A stretch of DNA of 64,000 bases from Microcoleus vaginatus WJT46-NPBG5 (GTDB taxonomy: Bacteria > Cyanobacteriota > Cyanobacteriia > Cyanobacteriales > Oscillatoriaceae). Numbering within the stretch: position 1 is the first letter of the stretch; each line of letters begins with the position of its first letter. The position numbers and the translations under genes are program-made. Positions 18,688-28,607 of the stretch are shown here, one piece after another. Under the pieces are notes generated by a model. It had not been told where the DNA came from. It saw only the letters and a list, made by a program, of their open reading frames with translations, and did not search any database. Where the stretch lies: the NCBI GenBank assembly GCA_019359355.1, contig JAHHHM010000024.1, positions 52,037-116,036 on the forward strand. The letters run 5' to 3'.

Positions 18688-19390
18688 TGTTTTTCTCCTC
18701 CCTATCGATAAGCGCACTCGTGTTGGAGGAAAGCCGCAGCCGGTTGCTCTGCTTGGCCCGCAATGCTCGGTCAGTCCTCACTTACTATCTTAGGGAGGCA
18801 TTTCAGAACAGGTGTCTAACTTTAGATGAACTAAAGAAACTTTATCATTCCCAAGTACGGTGAGTATCTTCACTTATCCAGCCTTGATTGCTGAATGGCA
18901 GGTGCATCTTCGCTACAGGGTTAATTCTGTGGGAGTGTGCGCGCTTTGGTGGCTGCCGGCATAGGTGATAGGGGGGTTCTTAATTGGCTGACAGATTGGG
19001 GGAAGTCAGAAAGACCTTGGGGGGAAGCCCCCCAAACCCCCCAGTGGTGGACGGTTGCGTCCCCCAAACCCCCTCTAAAAGGGTTGATCTGTTGAGTGTC
19101 AATACCCTAAAGGGTGATTCTGAATGAGAGTTATTAGGATTTGCAGCTTTAGATTGAAGACAAGTGAAAATTGCTGTATCTGTTTCGCCGGCACTTCAGC
19201 AGATTAAAGTCGTGGCCGCTTTGAAATTAGACGCCAATTTAATCCATCTTTAAACAAAGTCTATTTGAATTAATACAAATCATAGAAATTTCTCTTTTAT
19301 GTTTGCTTCAGTTAGCTGTTAAATATTGCTTTGGGGTGTTAATCAAAGAGTAAATTAGCTGAACTGAACAACCGAGAAAAAATAAAACAA
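18688..19390. other. Long intergenic region upstream of fbp
   Basis: About 700 bp that should contain the promoter of the fbp-tal-zwf-opcA run. At 19019-19042 there is a GGGGGG-AAG-CCCCCC inverted repeat followed by another C6, and a CCCCCAAACCCCC motif recurs at about 19071-19083. Similar C-rich repeats occur at 63797-63890. No protein gene is evident. Confidence 0.4.
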
Positions 19391-19417
19391 AAGGTCTGCC
19401 AATTCTAGGCAGACCTT
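19391..19417 (-). terminator. Terminator of the 71-aa gene
   Basis: AAGGTCTGCC pairs perfectly with GGCAGACCTT across a 7-nt loop. On the minus strand the stem is followed by TTGTTTTATTTTTT. It lies about 30 bp after the stop codon. Confidence 0.88.
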
Positions 19418-19447
19418 GCGATCACTCAATTTGAGTTAAACGAAATG

Positions 19448-19663
19448 TCAGTCAATGGTAATTGACTGAGGGCCACTGCTGTTGCCGTTGTTGTCTCTAC
19501 CGGCAGATGTGTAGCTGGTGGTGCCGGCTTGTTTATCAAGCCAGCTTTTCACCGGCTCATCAGAAAGGTTGAGCCGGAGAATGCCGGAAAAGAATCCCCC
19601 CATGAAAGCAACGGGATTTTGGGCGAGTTCTTTAAAAACTGGGGTCAGTTCGTCAAGGAACAT
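19448..19663 (-). CDS. Small conserved cyanobacterial protein
   Basis: 71 residues with AGGAG 8 nt before the ATG and a strong terminator after the stop, so it is a real monocistronic gene. The N-terminal part (LAQNPVAFMGGFFSGILRLNLSDEPVKSWLDKQ) has the look of a conserved cyanobacterial family with one short hydrophobic helix. The tail is Gly/Asn/Ser-rich and probably disordered. The function is unknown. Confidence 0.75.
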   Translation of the reverse strand: MFLDELTPVFKELAQNPVAFMGGFFSGILRLNLSDEPVKSWLDKQAGTTSYTSAGRDNNGNSSGPQSITID

Positions 19664-19754
19664 GGGAAGTCTCCTAATCGTGCCGGTGTGTTTGCGTCTT
19701 CTGGTATCCTAGCGCGTTCCTAGGGGGCAGTGGCGGGGGAGTGGCTAATTGTAC

Positions 19755-20825
19755 TTACTCAGGTTTTTGCTCTGGCATCAGACATTTATCTGAATCACAA
19801 CCGGCGGGGCCGGCATCTGGCATTTCCCCTGAGTCATAACGCCTGAGCGCAGCGAGGAAATTATCGGTTTGGCGACGAATCAGCACTTCTTGCATTAACC
19901 GCTCATAAGTTGACTTATCCACCGGCTCAAATGGCAAACGCGGGAAGGCTTGCAGAGAGTCAAACCGCGCCAGAAGTGCGACTGAAATATACCCTTCGTC
20001 GTCTCGGATCGCTTCATAAATCTGCATTCCCAAGGCTTCTACTTCACTCTCACGCAATTCAATCGTTGCTGATGTGTTATGTCGCACATAGAATTTTTGA
20101 ACTTGCATATAAAAGTCCATTTGTGCGAGTGCAGAAAACTGGTTGATGTCGATTTCATCAGCACCTGGTAAATCAGCCCAAGGGACAGCAACGGGAATTT
20201 CTACTAGCCATTCTGAACACCGGGGATCAAACGGATCGTTTAGAAGATTGCCGTTTTCATCTTTGTCAGATTGTGAAGGAATCACACTGTAACCGTAGTC
20301 AATACAAGCCAGTGCGACTGGGTCATTTTTCCGGAAGGTAATGCGCCGAATAAATCGTTGTGCTTTGGGGGGGTGCCAGCCAGGAGAAGCACTTGTCAGT
20401 AATGATTTTGTGCCGGATGGTTGCACGGTTGTGCAGCGATTGGGGCGTTTCAATCCGTGCCGGTCACAATAATCCCACACCACGCGATTCACAGTATCTT
20501 TCCAGCGAGTGAGATACTCCTGTTCCTGCCGTTTAAACTCCAATCCTTGTGCTGTTGCGGGTCGTCCTTCTTGCCACCAGCGCAGCCAGTCTACGCCAAA
20601 GGCATTCACGAAGAAGTCAAATAAGCCGGTGAAAGAAACTCCCACAATAGGGTCTAATTGCCGGCTGTATTGATAGCGGGGTTCAACGAATTTGTGATTG
20701 AGCAACACTGCGACGGATAATGCGCCGGCGGTAAAAGCGTCCTCAATTTCCTTTTCATTTTTCGGATTAATTTGATTTAAGTGAACCTCCGCAAGATTGC
20801 AGTGAAAATTAGAGCCAATAATTTC
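19755..20825 (-). CDS. nrdJ: Adenosylcobalamin-dependent ribonucleotide reductase, exon 2
   Basis: C-terminal part of class II ribonucleotide reductase. Coding resumes at 20825 with EIIGSNFHCNLAEVHLN, whose Cys is one of the two substrate-reducing cysteines. The start at the ATG 20708 would cut the conserved barrel and is not real. The exon carries NRCTTVQPSGTKSLLT and ends with a C-X4-C pair (CDSDKC), the mobile redox tail that regenerates the active site. Spliced to exon 1 the protein would be about 765-780 residues, like monomeric RTPR. Frame is kept exactly across the splice. Confidence 0.9.
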   Translation of the reverse strand, partial: EIIGSNFHCNLAEVHLNQINPKNEKEIEDAFTAGALSVAVLLNHKFVEPRYQYSRQLDPIVGVSFTGLFDFFVNAFGVDWLRWWQEGRPATAQGLEFKRQEQEYLTRWKDTVNRVVWDYCDRHGLKRPNRCTTVQPSGTKSLLTSASPGWHPPKAQRFIRRITFRKNDPVALACIDYGYSVIPSQSDKDENGNLLNDPFDPRCSEWLVEIPVAVPWADLPGADEIDINQFSALAQMDFYMQVQKFYVRHNTSATIELRESEVEALGMQIYEAIRDDEGYISVALLARFDSLQAFPRLPFEPVDKSTYERLMQEVLIRRQTDNFLAALRRYDSGEMPDAGPAGCDSDKCLMPEQKPE

Positions 20826-21151
20826 CAGTTTTGTTACCCTAAAGGCTTTTTATCCTTTAGTTCTACTGCTTTATTTTTTGCAGTAGCTCCGCGTACCTTT
20901 TGCGCGTATTCTCTCTAATAATAGAGAAGTGCCTTTCTGTTATAGGATTAACCTGTAACCATCTGGCATATTGTTTTCGCGCCCCCACACTCTTGGAGAG
21001 ATTATATTCTAGATGGCTTTTTTAGTTTCATCTAGTTTCACTCTCTACGCTGTACGGTGTCAAAAGCGTTTTAGTTCTTCTGATTACCACGGGATTAGCA
21101 TTTCAGCTTTCCCCGTATTTGCGGGGTTTTTAACGTGAGGCAAAATTATCT
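20826..21151 (-). ncRNA. 326-nt group I intron in nrdJ
   Basis: The intervening sequence begins right after a T (GGT) and ends in G before GAA, the U and omega-G rule for group I introns. P1 can form: exon CGTGTGGT pairs with the internal guide GCCTCACG with a U-G wobble at the splice site. A P2 hairpin (CCCCG-CAAATA-CGGGG) lies at 21111-21126. An R-like element (CCGTACAGCGTAGAGAG, 21041-21057) pairs through GAGAG with an S-like element (AATATAATCTCTCC, 20995-21008) to make P7. Between them CTAGATG/CATCTAG makes P8. There is no internal ORF, so the intron lacks a homing endonuclease. Unspliced mRNA would stop two codons in (AGA TAA). Confidence 0.82.
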
Positions 21152-22375
21152 ACCACACGGGTTTAAGCCCAAACGGGCTAACCGATGCTCTAATTCCTGT
21201 TCTGGCATATTAGGATAGCTTGTGTGGAACCATTCTTTAATTGTTCCTTCTTGATAAGCTTTCAAAAATGCCTTTTTCGTTTCTTGATTCGGCAATAAAT
21301 CATTATTAGCTCTGGCGATGGCTTCACCGGCCCACTGAATGGCACCCTCGCCGGAATAATATTGTTTCCGCACCGCCTCTATTGTTTCTTCCAGAGTTGG
21401 TTTCGTATGAAAAACTCTGGTGTGGTTCGCCATCCGAAGCGCGTCTCTTTCGGGGTCAATTCGCCAGTTCCCGCTTTCATCTTGCTGCCAGAGATTTGTT
21501 TTAGCGCCGGCAAACAAATCATCGTCGCTTGAGCCTTGTCTCATGCCGGCTGATCTTCGCACGTTGCCGGCAACGACCACCACCGCCGCTTCATCAATTA
21601 ACACACAACACTCAACTGAGTTAAGCTGCCGGCCTAATGCCTTATTCAAAATTGCAGCGCAGCGCTCATATAACTCTGGTAACTTAATCGGATTGGCGAC
21701 TCCACCAAATCCTTTTAAGGGTTCTCCCGCCGGCCTGACATCATTAATATTAATGATGACTTTGACTTCGTCTGAAAACCGCTCATCTGTTGATAATTCC
21801 AGCAAAGTTTGATAAGACTTTACCCAACCTTGGCGAGAATCTCCAACATGAATTAATACCTCATTTCCAGTAATTTTGACTTCAGATTTTTCACGGCGAT
21901 TTTGTGCGGGAGTTAAGCCGATTTCGCCTTGAATTTCGACATTGAGCCGGTTGCGAATTGCCGGCAGTTGGTTGATATACTTCGGTTCGAGGACTGCGCC
22001 GGTGCCACATCCCATCATCGCCAAATCCATCAGCAGACCAAAAGCACGCCAGTCAGCGATGTTTGTTGATGAACAGTTGTATGCACCTGAGAAATTTTGG
22101 GATTGCTCGATCCATTCGCTGCCCCCAACCCACAGCCAGCGCCCGGAGGTCAGCGCTTTGAGCCGGCGCTGCATTTGCATCAGAAGTTCAATTTCATCCG
22201 GGGTGAGTTTGCCAAGTTTCGCTAACCCCTGCACAGTCCGCTGGCACACCTCTTCCCAAGTCTCTCGACCGGCTGCTGTGCGGCGGCTGTACGTCCTAAA
22301 AAATACCGGATTGGCTGCCGGTGCCGTTTCGGGAAACTCGCCGGTTGGGCGTGTTCGCTCTAATTCTCGAACCAT
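21152..22375 (-). CDS. nrdJ: Adenosylcobalamin-dependent ribonucleotide reductase, exon 1
   Basis: N-terminal part of class II ribonucleotide reductase (RTPR-like), which makes dNTPs using a 5'-deoxyadenosyl radical. I prefer the ATG at 22375 (MVRELERTRPTGEFPETAP); a GTG at 22420 would add 15 residues. GAYNCSSTN contains the first substrate-reducing Cys. The exon ends with LGLNPCG, where the Cys (about residue 407) corresponds to the thiyl-radical Cys408 of the Lactobacillus leichmannii enzyme. The finger-loop motif NPCGE is completed only after intron removal. Confidence 0.92.
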
Positions 22376-22611
22376 AAGTCTTATCGGGTCAGGACACATC
22401 AGTAGACTACGACTATACACGACGTTAAAAGCTTTTCAAAATGGCCATCTGCGCTAGGGATAGGGGTTTGGGGGTTGCCGGTTTTTAGGACTGATTCTGT
22501 GTAAAGCCAGAGTTCCTTGAGGTGTTGTGGAGGGGGCTATTTGATGTCAAGTATTTTGGTTGACAACATTTATACAAATGGAGTTTTTGCCGGCAAGATT
22601 GCGGTCAAACC

Positions 22612-25600
22612 CTACGCTAAACCCTGAGAGACAAATCCTGACCAATAATAAGGGCTGACAAAGGGTAAGGGTTGCCGGCAAAGCCAATCTAATCGTAAGC
22701 GCTGATGCTTGACAATTTCTGTTTGATTTTCTCCCCACTGTTGCCGGTTAAAATAGGCTTCTAATAGGTGTTTGTAATTAGCATCTAATTCATCACCTGT
22801 CAAGTTCCGAAGTTTAATTTGGGCTTGACGGATGGCTTCTGAACGGCTTTTATTCTGCTTTTCTTTATAGTATAAGATGCAAAATAACGCCGTTGCTAAG
22901 TCTTCCACCGACCACAAGGTACTGACAACATTTCTTGCTCCTGCACAGAGGAATCCACTAGCAATACTGAGGGGATCGTCGGTAATTTGGGTCAGAGATA
23001 AATTCGTTTCGCAGCAGGAGAGGAAGACTTCGGCTAAGTGCGAGAATCTCCAAGTAAAAACGCGACCGAGGTTAATATCGCCATCGAATAAATGCAGTTT
23101 TGATTCTAGGGAATTATTCAGTTGAGAACTGGCGTGATGGCTGGAATGGAGGACTTGCACTCCGTTGATTAAGTTTTGATAGTTGTCGATTGTGGCTTGC
23201 TGATATTGCAGGCGGGAGTTTTGATCAACTTGGTGCATCGTTGCTAGAGTTTCGCACTCGTAGCCGGTGAAAACAAGGTCGCCGGTGGCATTTTCCACGA
23301 TTCCCATTGTGGCCGGTTTGAGGTTGCCTCGCTGGTGGCAAAAGTTGAGTATTTGGCAACTAGGAACGATGCGAATGCGGAATTTATCGCTGAGGTATTC
23401 GGGTTGTTGAGGTGGGGTTGTGGCGGAGGTGTTTGAGGGTTTGCTAGCAGGCTTTAATCCGCGTGTTTTGTCAGAGTTTGTCTCGCTATGGGGAATAGGA
23501 GTGTTGTTTAAGGGTAAGGCGGCGAAGGGTATTTGATGCAGGTACAGGTGAGGAATGATAATGAGTTCTTTGATATCTTTGAGATGCTCAGAAATTAGTT
23601 GATTGAGTTGCAGCCGGCTAGCCAGTTCACTGAGAAATCCACCCATTTGACTTTGCCATTCGGCTTGGTTTCCGATATAAAGTTTTAACCAATTGTTGAA
23701 TATCCAAAATTGCAAAGTTTCGTGTCCTTGTCCTTGGCAGGTATGGAGTTTGGATGCTTGATTTTGCCGCAAAATGAAAATGTGAGTATGCTCGCCAGTG
23801 GTGTAAAAATTGAGAATAGCGGTTTCGGCATCGGGAATTAAGGCTTGCATCTGCTTGAAACTGAGGGGATCTGGTTGCAATTGACCCGCCAAAACTTGGT
23901 CTTTGCTGCGAATTTTTAGCCAAGCTTTCTGTTTTTCTGCTTCTAAGTCTTTAATGGTTTCGAGGATAGCCTCGCCGTTGGGGGTTGCTTGGCTAGTGGT
24001 AGCCAATGCTTTTGTCCCGTCGTTTTCAGAAATCCGCAAACGGTTGCCTTGCTGTTGCAGGCGATAGTATTCTTCAACTTCCGGGGGAATCTCGCCTTTG
24101 GGGTAGAGGTCTTTGCTGCTATAAAATAAGTCGGCGAGGTGGCGGGAACGGGAACGATCTGCGGTTTCGACGGCTTTATCGTATTGTTTGAGGTTGATGT
24201 AGCATTGGACGGCGTTGGCGTAAACAGAGATAGCGTCTTTTATGATTTCTTGCCGGCGTTTGTCAGTAGTTGAACCTTTACGGATATTTTCAACGGCTTG
24301 CATAGCCGGTTCGTATCCTTCTAAGGCGAGTTGCCAGTTGCCTTGCGTAAAGCCAGTATCACCGAGGTTTTGGCCGACTTTGAAGCATTGAACTGGCATG
24401 ATTTCGGGGGTGGCAATTTTCAGGCAGTCTCGATAGTTCTCAAGGGCTTTCTCTCTTTGCTGTAATTGTCGGTAAGCATTGCCTAAATTTACCAAACAAT
24501 TGGCTTCCCCTTTGCTATCTTTGATGTCCCGAACAATTACTAATTGCTGTTCATAGAAAGGGATCGCTTGTTCGTATTTTTCTAGACAGCAATGAGCAAT
24601 AGCTAAATTTCCTAGAGAACTCGCTTCTCCTTGTAGATATTTAATTTCCTGACTAATCTCTAAACATTGTTGCTGGTAATAAATAGCTGTTTGAAATTGT
24701 CCGATAGAGAGATAAGAACAGCCTAAATTTCCTAGAGCCTTCGCTTCTCCTGAACGGTCTTTCATTTCCTGACTAATCTCTAAATACTGTTGATGGAAAT
24801 CAATGGCTCGTTCCAATTGTCCTAGAGAGTCGTAAACTATGCCTAAATTTCCCAGAGAATTCCCTTCCCCTAGCCGGTCTTTGATTTCTCTTTTAATCGC
24901 TAAGGATTGTTCGTGGTAATCAATGGCTCGTTCAAATTGTCCCAGAGACTCGTAAGCAGCGCCTAAATTTCCTAAGGCATCCGCTTCCCCTCGTCGCTTT
25001 TTTATTTCCTGATGAATGGCTAAAGACTCGTGAAAACGAGCAATTGCTTGTTCAAATTGCCCCTGGCATAAATAAGCATTACCTAAACCTAGCAAAGAAC
25101 TTCCTTCTCCTTCGCGGTCTTTAATTTGCCAACGAATGGCTAAAGATTCCTCGAAGTAAGAGATGGCTGCTTCTAATTGTCCTAGAGAGAGGCAAGAAAA
25201 GCCTAAACTTCCTAGAGCATTCGCTTCTCCTTTGCGGTCTTTGATTTCCTGACTAATCTCTAAATATTGTTGACAGAAATCAATAGCTCGTTTAAATTGT
25301 CCTAAAGAGTGGTAAGAAGCGCCTAAATTTCCTAAGGCATCGGCTTCCCCTCTTCGGTCTTTAATTTCTCGACGAATAGCTAAAGACTGTTCGTGGTAGG
25401 AAATAGCTGTTTCAAATTGCCCCAAGTAGTGGTAAGCATTGCCTAAGCCTAGCAAAGAAATCGCTTCTTCTTTGCGGTCTTTGATTTCCCAACTAATGGT
25501 TAAATGCTTCGTGTAGTAAAGGATTGCTTGTTCATATTGTCCCGTACTGTTGTAAGCTGAACCTAAACTTTCTAGAATAATCGCTTCTCTTTGGGGGTCT

Positions 25601-26562
25601 TTGATTTCCTCAAAAATGGCTAAACACTGTTGAAGAAAATTAATACCTCGTTCAAATTGTCTCAGAGAGCAGTAAGCTATACCTAAATTTCCTAAGGCAG
25701 CAGCCTCCCCTTTGCGGTGTTCGATTTCCCGAAAGATGGATAAACACTTCTCATGGTAAGGGATTGCTCGCTCAAATTGTCCCATATTGTAGTAAGCTAT
25801 ACCTAAATTTTTCAGAGAATCCGCTTCCCATAGCCGATTTTTGATTTCCCGACTAATAGCTAAGTATTGTTCATGATAATTAATGGCTCGTTCAAATTGT
25901 CCCAGAGATTCGTAAGCATTGCCTAAATTTTTCAGAGAATCCGCTTCCCCATGCCGGTCTTTGATTTCTCGACTAATTGCTAAATATTGTTGGTGGTAAT
26001 CAATGGCTTGTTCAAATTGTCCCAGAGATTGATAAGCGTTGCCTAAACTTCTTATAGAATTTGCTTCCACTTGCCGATCTTTGATTTCTCGACTAATGGC
26101 TAAGGATTGTTGGTGGTAATCAATGGCTTGTTCAAATTGTCCCAGAGATAGGTAAGCATTGCCTAAATTTCCTAGAGAAGCTGCTTCTCCTTGCCGATCA
26201 TGAATGGCTTGATAAATGCTAATGCACCGTTTCCAGCACTCACAAGCGACAACAAACCAACTAATATAATACTGTGCAGTTCCCCACTTGAATAAAATAC
26301 CAACTGTCTGTTTTCTGATTGCTGTTGGCTGCCGTTCACTACCGAGAAATTCTCCCAGTTGTAAAGCCAGGATAGTTATTTTTTTAACAACATTTTGATT
26401 GTCGTTATCATTGAGTTGTTTGGCAACCGCGATTATCGCTTCCAAAAAGCCGGGATCAATTAACGTAAGGTTTGCATTTAAGATTTGTGGTTCTTCCCCA
26501 TCGGCACATTCGAGCAGTTTTTGGATAAGTTGATAATAGGCGGCCATGTGTTGTTCGTCCAT
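22612..26562 (-). CDS. CHAT-domain protein with fifteen 40-residue TPR units
   Basis: About 1316 residues. I start it at the ATG at 26562, with GGAG 9 nt upstream. After a short helical head come fifteen 40-residue TPR units of the form LGNLGNAY-SLGQFE-AI-YHEQ-LAI-REIKDR-GEA (about residues 105-705). The C-terminal CHAT protease domain shows the His motif VLHSSHHAS and the Cys motif VFLSCCETNLS, so the Cys-His dyad appears present. CHAT-TPR proteins are caspase-like peptidases or signalling adaptors; relatives act in heterocyst control (HetF) and in CRISPR-associated Craspase. No cognate substrate gene is evident. The 120-bp DNA periodicity makes this locus prone to unit gain or loss. Confidence 0.9.
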   Translation of the reverse strand: MDEQHMAAYYQLIQKLLECADGEEPQILNANLTLIDPGFLEAIIAVAKQLNDNDNQNVVKKITILALQLGEFLGSERQPTAIRKQTVGILFKWGTAQYYISWFVVACECWKRCISIYQAIHDRQGEAASLGNLGNAYLSLGQFEQAIDYHQQSLAISREIKDRQVEANSIRSLGNAYQSLGQFEQAIDYHQQYLAISREIKDRHGEADSLKNLGNAYESLGQFERAINYHEQYLAISREIKNRLWEADSLKNLGIAYYNMGQFERAIPYHEKCLSIFREIEHRKGEAAALGNLGIAYCSLRQFERGINFLQQCLAIFEEIKDPQREAIILESLGSAYNSTGQYEQAILYYTKHLTISWEIKDRKEEAISLLGLGNAYHYLGQFETAISYHEQSLAIRREIKDRRGEADALGNLGASYHSLGQFKRAIDFCQQYLEISQEIKDRKGEANALGSLGFSCLSLGQLEAAISYFEESLAIRWQIKDREGEGSSLLGLGNAYLCQGQFEQAIARFHESLAIHQEIKKRRGEADALGNLGAAYESLGQFERAIDYHEQSLAIKREIKDRLGEGNSLGNLGIVYDSLGQLERAIDFHQQYLEISQEMKDRSGEAKALGNLGCSYLSIGQFQTAIYYQQQCLEISQEIKYLQGEASSLGNLAIAHCCLEKYEQAIPFYEQQLVIVRDIKDSKGEANCLVNLGNAYRQLQQREKALENYRDCLKIATPEIMPVQCFKVGQNLGDTGFTQGNWQLALEGYEPAMQAVENIRKGSTTDKRRQEIIKDAISVYANAVQCYINLKQYDKAVETADRSRSRHLADLFYSSKDLYPKGEIPPEVEEYYRLQQQGNRLRISENDGTKALATTSQATPNGEAILETIKDLEAEKQKAWLKIRSKDQVLAGQLQPDPLSFKQMQALIPDAETAILNFYTTGEHTHIFILRQNQASKLHTCQGQGHETLQFWIFNNWLKLYIGNQAEWQSQMGGFLSELASRLQLNQLISEHLKDIKELIIIPHLYLHQIPFAALPLNNTPIPHSETNSDKTRGLKPASKPSNTSATTPPQQPEYLSDKFRIRIVPSCQILNFCHQRGNLKPATMGIVENATGDLVFTGYECETLATMHQVDQNSRLQYQQATIDNYQNLINGVQVLHSSHHASSQLNNSLESKLHLFDGDINLGRVFTWRFSHLAEVFLSCCETNLSLTQITDDPLSIASGFLCAGARNVVSTLWSVEDLATALFCILYYKEKQNKSRSEAIRQAQIKLRNLTGDELDANYKHLLEAYFNRQQWGENQTEIVKHQRLRLDWLCRQPLPFVSPYYWSGFVSQGLA

Positions 26563-26810
26563 TGTTGTTTTCTCCGCTTTTATTTGATTGTTTGCAGTCA
26601 CTTCTCGTTCACTTTAATTGCTCAAGCATTTATTAAGCACTGATAGTCATTCAATCAAGCTTCTTGTCTAAAAATTATTAAAATAATGACAGTATTCCAT
26701 TGAAAACTATTCATAATATGATGTGTTGAAATCATAATCTCTCATAACTAAAGTATTGAATAATTTGGAAATCAGCCTTATGAGTTTGTGTGCGTCATAT
26801 TTCCAAAACC

Positions 26811-27392
26811 ATGATTGCCAATCCCAGCCAAAATTACCTTTCCCCTGAAGAATATCTTGCCCAGGAAGAGAACAGTGCTATCAAGCATGAGTATATTGAC
26901 GGACAAGTTTACGCAATGGCAGGGGCAAGTGATGCTCATGTTACGATTGCCGGCAACTTATTTGCACTGTTAAGAAATCATGTGCGAGGCACCGGCTGCC
27001 GTGTCTATATGGCAGATATGAAAGTGCAAATTGAAACGGCCAATCTCTTTTACTACCCTGATGTCATGGTAACTTGTGATGCCAGAGATAGACAATTGCA
27101 AAGTCATAAAAAATATCCTTGTTTAATTGTCGAAGTTGTATCGGAAAGTACAGAAGCATTTGATCGCGGTGACAAATTTGCTAACTATCACCAATTAGAA
27201 ACCCTGCAAGAATACGTCCTAATTAGCCAAAAACATCAGCGCCTAGACTGCTTCTGCCGCAATGCCGAAGGAGTTTGGGCGTTGCAGTTTTATCATGCCG
27301 GTAGTGAGATTCATTTAACAAGCATCGACTTTCCCACGAGTGTTGATGCTTTATACGAAGATGTAACATTTGCCGGCAATGAAGAAACTTAG
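26811..27392 (+). CDS. Uma2 family (DUF820) PD-(D/E)XK nuclease-like protein
   Basis: About 193 residues from the ATG at 26811; a GTG at 26790 is an alternative. The Uma2 fold is clear: YLSPEEYLAQEENSAIKHEYIDGQVYAMAGAS at the N-terminus, YYPDVMV with the catalytic Asp, and CLIVEVVSEST with the catalytic Glu. These genes are present in tens of copies in cyanobacteria; biochemical roles are unproven. It runs convergently into the DUF4384-like gene with only 27 bp between the stops. A second Uma2 gene is at 50143-50751. Confidence 0.9.
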   Translation: MIANPSQNYLSPEEYLAQEENSAIKHEYIDGQVYAMAGASDAHVTIAGNLFALLRNHVRGTGCRVYMADMKVQIETANLFYYPDVMVTCDARDRQLQSHKKYPCLIVEVVSESTEAFDRGDKFANYHQLETLQEYVLISQKHQRLDCFCRNAEGVWALQFYHAGSEIHLTSIDFPTSVDALYEDVTFAGNEET

Positions 27393-27419
27393 AAGAGAAA
27401 GGTGTGTCACTGCCGCATC

Positions 27420-28337
27420 CTAGAACTGCACCTCAAAACTTTGATAAAAAACTTTCCAATTTTCTTGCTGTTCTAATTCGTCAAATAACTCCTTAATTCG
27501 TTCAGCATTCCATTCTGGTAGCGCTTCCTCTTCGTGGGGAGTTAACCAAGGCAAACTCAAAGGTTTCTCTAAGGCAATCGCTAAAAATTCCTCCTTTCCT
27601 GCTTCTTCAAACATAAAATTTTGCTTGTTCTCATCTTGAGCTGCCCAAGAATGCTTTTGAGGTAGCAAAATCGGCGATTTTTCAATGATAGAGTTCGGTG
27701 CATAAGCGGAAGATGGACAAAGTAAACATTGCTTCTGCTGGCTGCCAGACAACAACAGCAATTGATAGTTTTGCAACGCTAAATCAATCACCATCCAAAG
27801 CGACTGATTTGCAGGAACTGTTGGTGTAACTTTCTTTACCGAAGGCGGAGGCGGCGGTATAATTAAGCCTTTTCTTTGTGCGGCTACCATTTCCTCTTCT
27901 GTTAAAAACTGTAGCCAATTGGCAGGAGATTTAGCTTTTGACTGCAAAATTTCCCAGCTATGAGCCTCAAGCCACCGCAAATATTTGTAATTCCATAGCC
28001 AAGAATAAGCTTCTCGCCAAGTGCCTCTTTGCCCTTGTTGTCCATTAAGTAAGAGAGCAACATTCACGCCATCTTTTTCCATCTCTTCTTTATATTGATT
28101 AGTGATTGCCCGCCGAACATTTTGCGACGTTGTTCCAATTGAAGTTGCATAATCTCCCTTACCTAGGCGAGAATCTTTTGGCATCCACTCTTCTGCAATT
28201 TGTCTGTCTTGAACTGTCACCGGGCGATTTTTATCATACCGCAGAGGAAAAAATACTTCCTCTCTAATCAGAAACCCTGGCTGTTTTTTCAGTTCTGCTG
28301 CAATGTTGTTAAGAAATTTTACTTCTGCGGGCGTCAT
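27420..28337 (-). CDS. DUF4384-like protein with unknown N-terminal domain
   Basis: 305 residues. The C-terminal 120 residues (DLALQNYQLLLLSGS, LLCPSSAYAPN, ILLPQKHSW, EEFLAIALEKPLSLPWL) resemble the DUF4384 domain, usually found at the end of cyanobacterial caspase, kinase or effector-associated-domain proteins. A Pro-rich linker (IIPPPPPSV, about residue 165) joins it to an N-terminal helical region I do not recognise (PGFLIREEVFFPLRYD, SIGTTSQNVRRAITNQYKEEM). There is no protease domain. It is transcribed divergently from the small membrane protein at 28608, and the two may form a unit. Confidence 0.55.
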   Translation of the reverse strand: MTPAEVKFLNNIAAELKKQPGFLIREEVFFPLRYDKNRPVTVQDRQIAEEWMPKDSRLGKGDYATSIGTTSQNVRRAITNQYKEEMEKDGVNVALLLNGQQGQRGTWREAYSWLWNYKYLRWLEAHSWEILQSKAKSPANWLQFLTEEEMVAAQRKGLIIPPPPPSVKKVTPTVPANQSLWMVIDLALQNYQLLLLSGSQQKQCLLCPSSAYAPNSIIEKSPILLPQKHSWAAQDENKQNFMFEEAGKEEFLAIALEKPLSLPWLTPHEEEALPEWNAERIKELFDELEQQENWKVFYQSFEVQF

Positions 28338-28607
28338 CGGGATACCTCTAGTGATGCAAGTCTCGAAAAACCCGGTCTTTGAAACCTCCGTTTCAATCTA
28401 GCACATCCATATTTGGAAGAAAAGCCAATACAACTGTCTAACTATTTCAACTATTTCGTCTATTTCAACTCATTAAACTAAAATAACTAAGTTGTCATCA
28501 AAATAACTATATCGAGGAGGTTGGCAACTCTATGAACTTTTTTACAGTGAAGATATGAACCTAAAAAAAGTTTTGTCTTTCACTGAACAAAAGGAGAGCC
28601 GAGAATT
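28338..28607. promoter_or_regulatory. Divergent promoter region with three 9-bp tandem repeats
   Basis: At 28441-28467 three near-identical 9-mers stand in tandem: ACTATTTCA, ACTATTTCG, TCTATTTCA. They lie midway between two divergent genes and could be binding sites for a shared regulator. An AAAACCCGGTCTTTGAAACC segment (28370-28391) looks like a common cyanobacterial dispersed repeat. GGAGAG precedes the plus-strand gene. Confidence 0.35.

Noticed and set aside
20709..21145. Two separate partial nrdJ genes, or an intein
   Set aside because: The frame breaks inside the NPCGE motif and resumes without loss, and the insert has stops in frame and RNA-like structure. An intein would be translated, and a frameshift would not leave 326 nt with splice rules.
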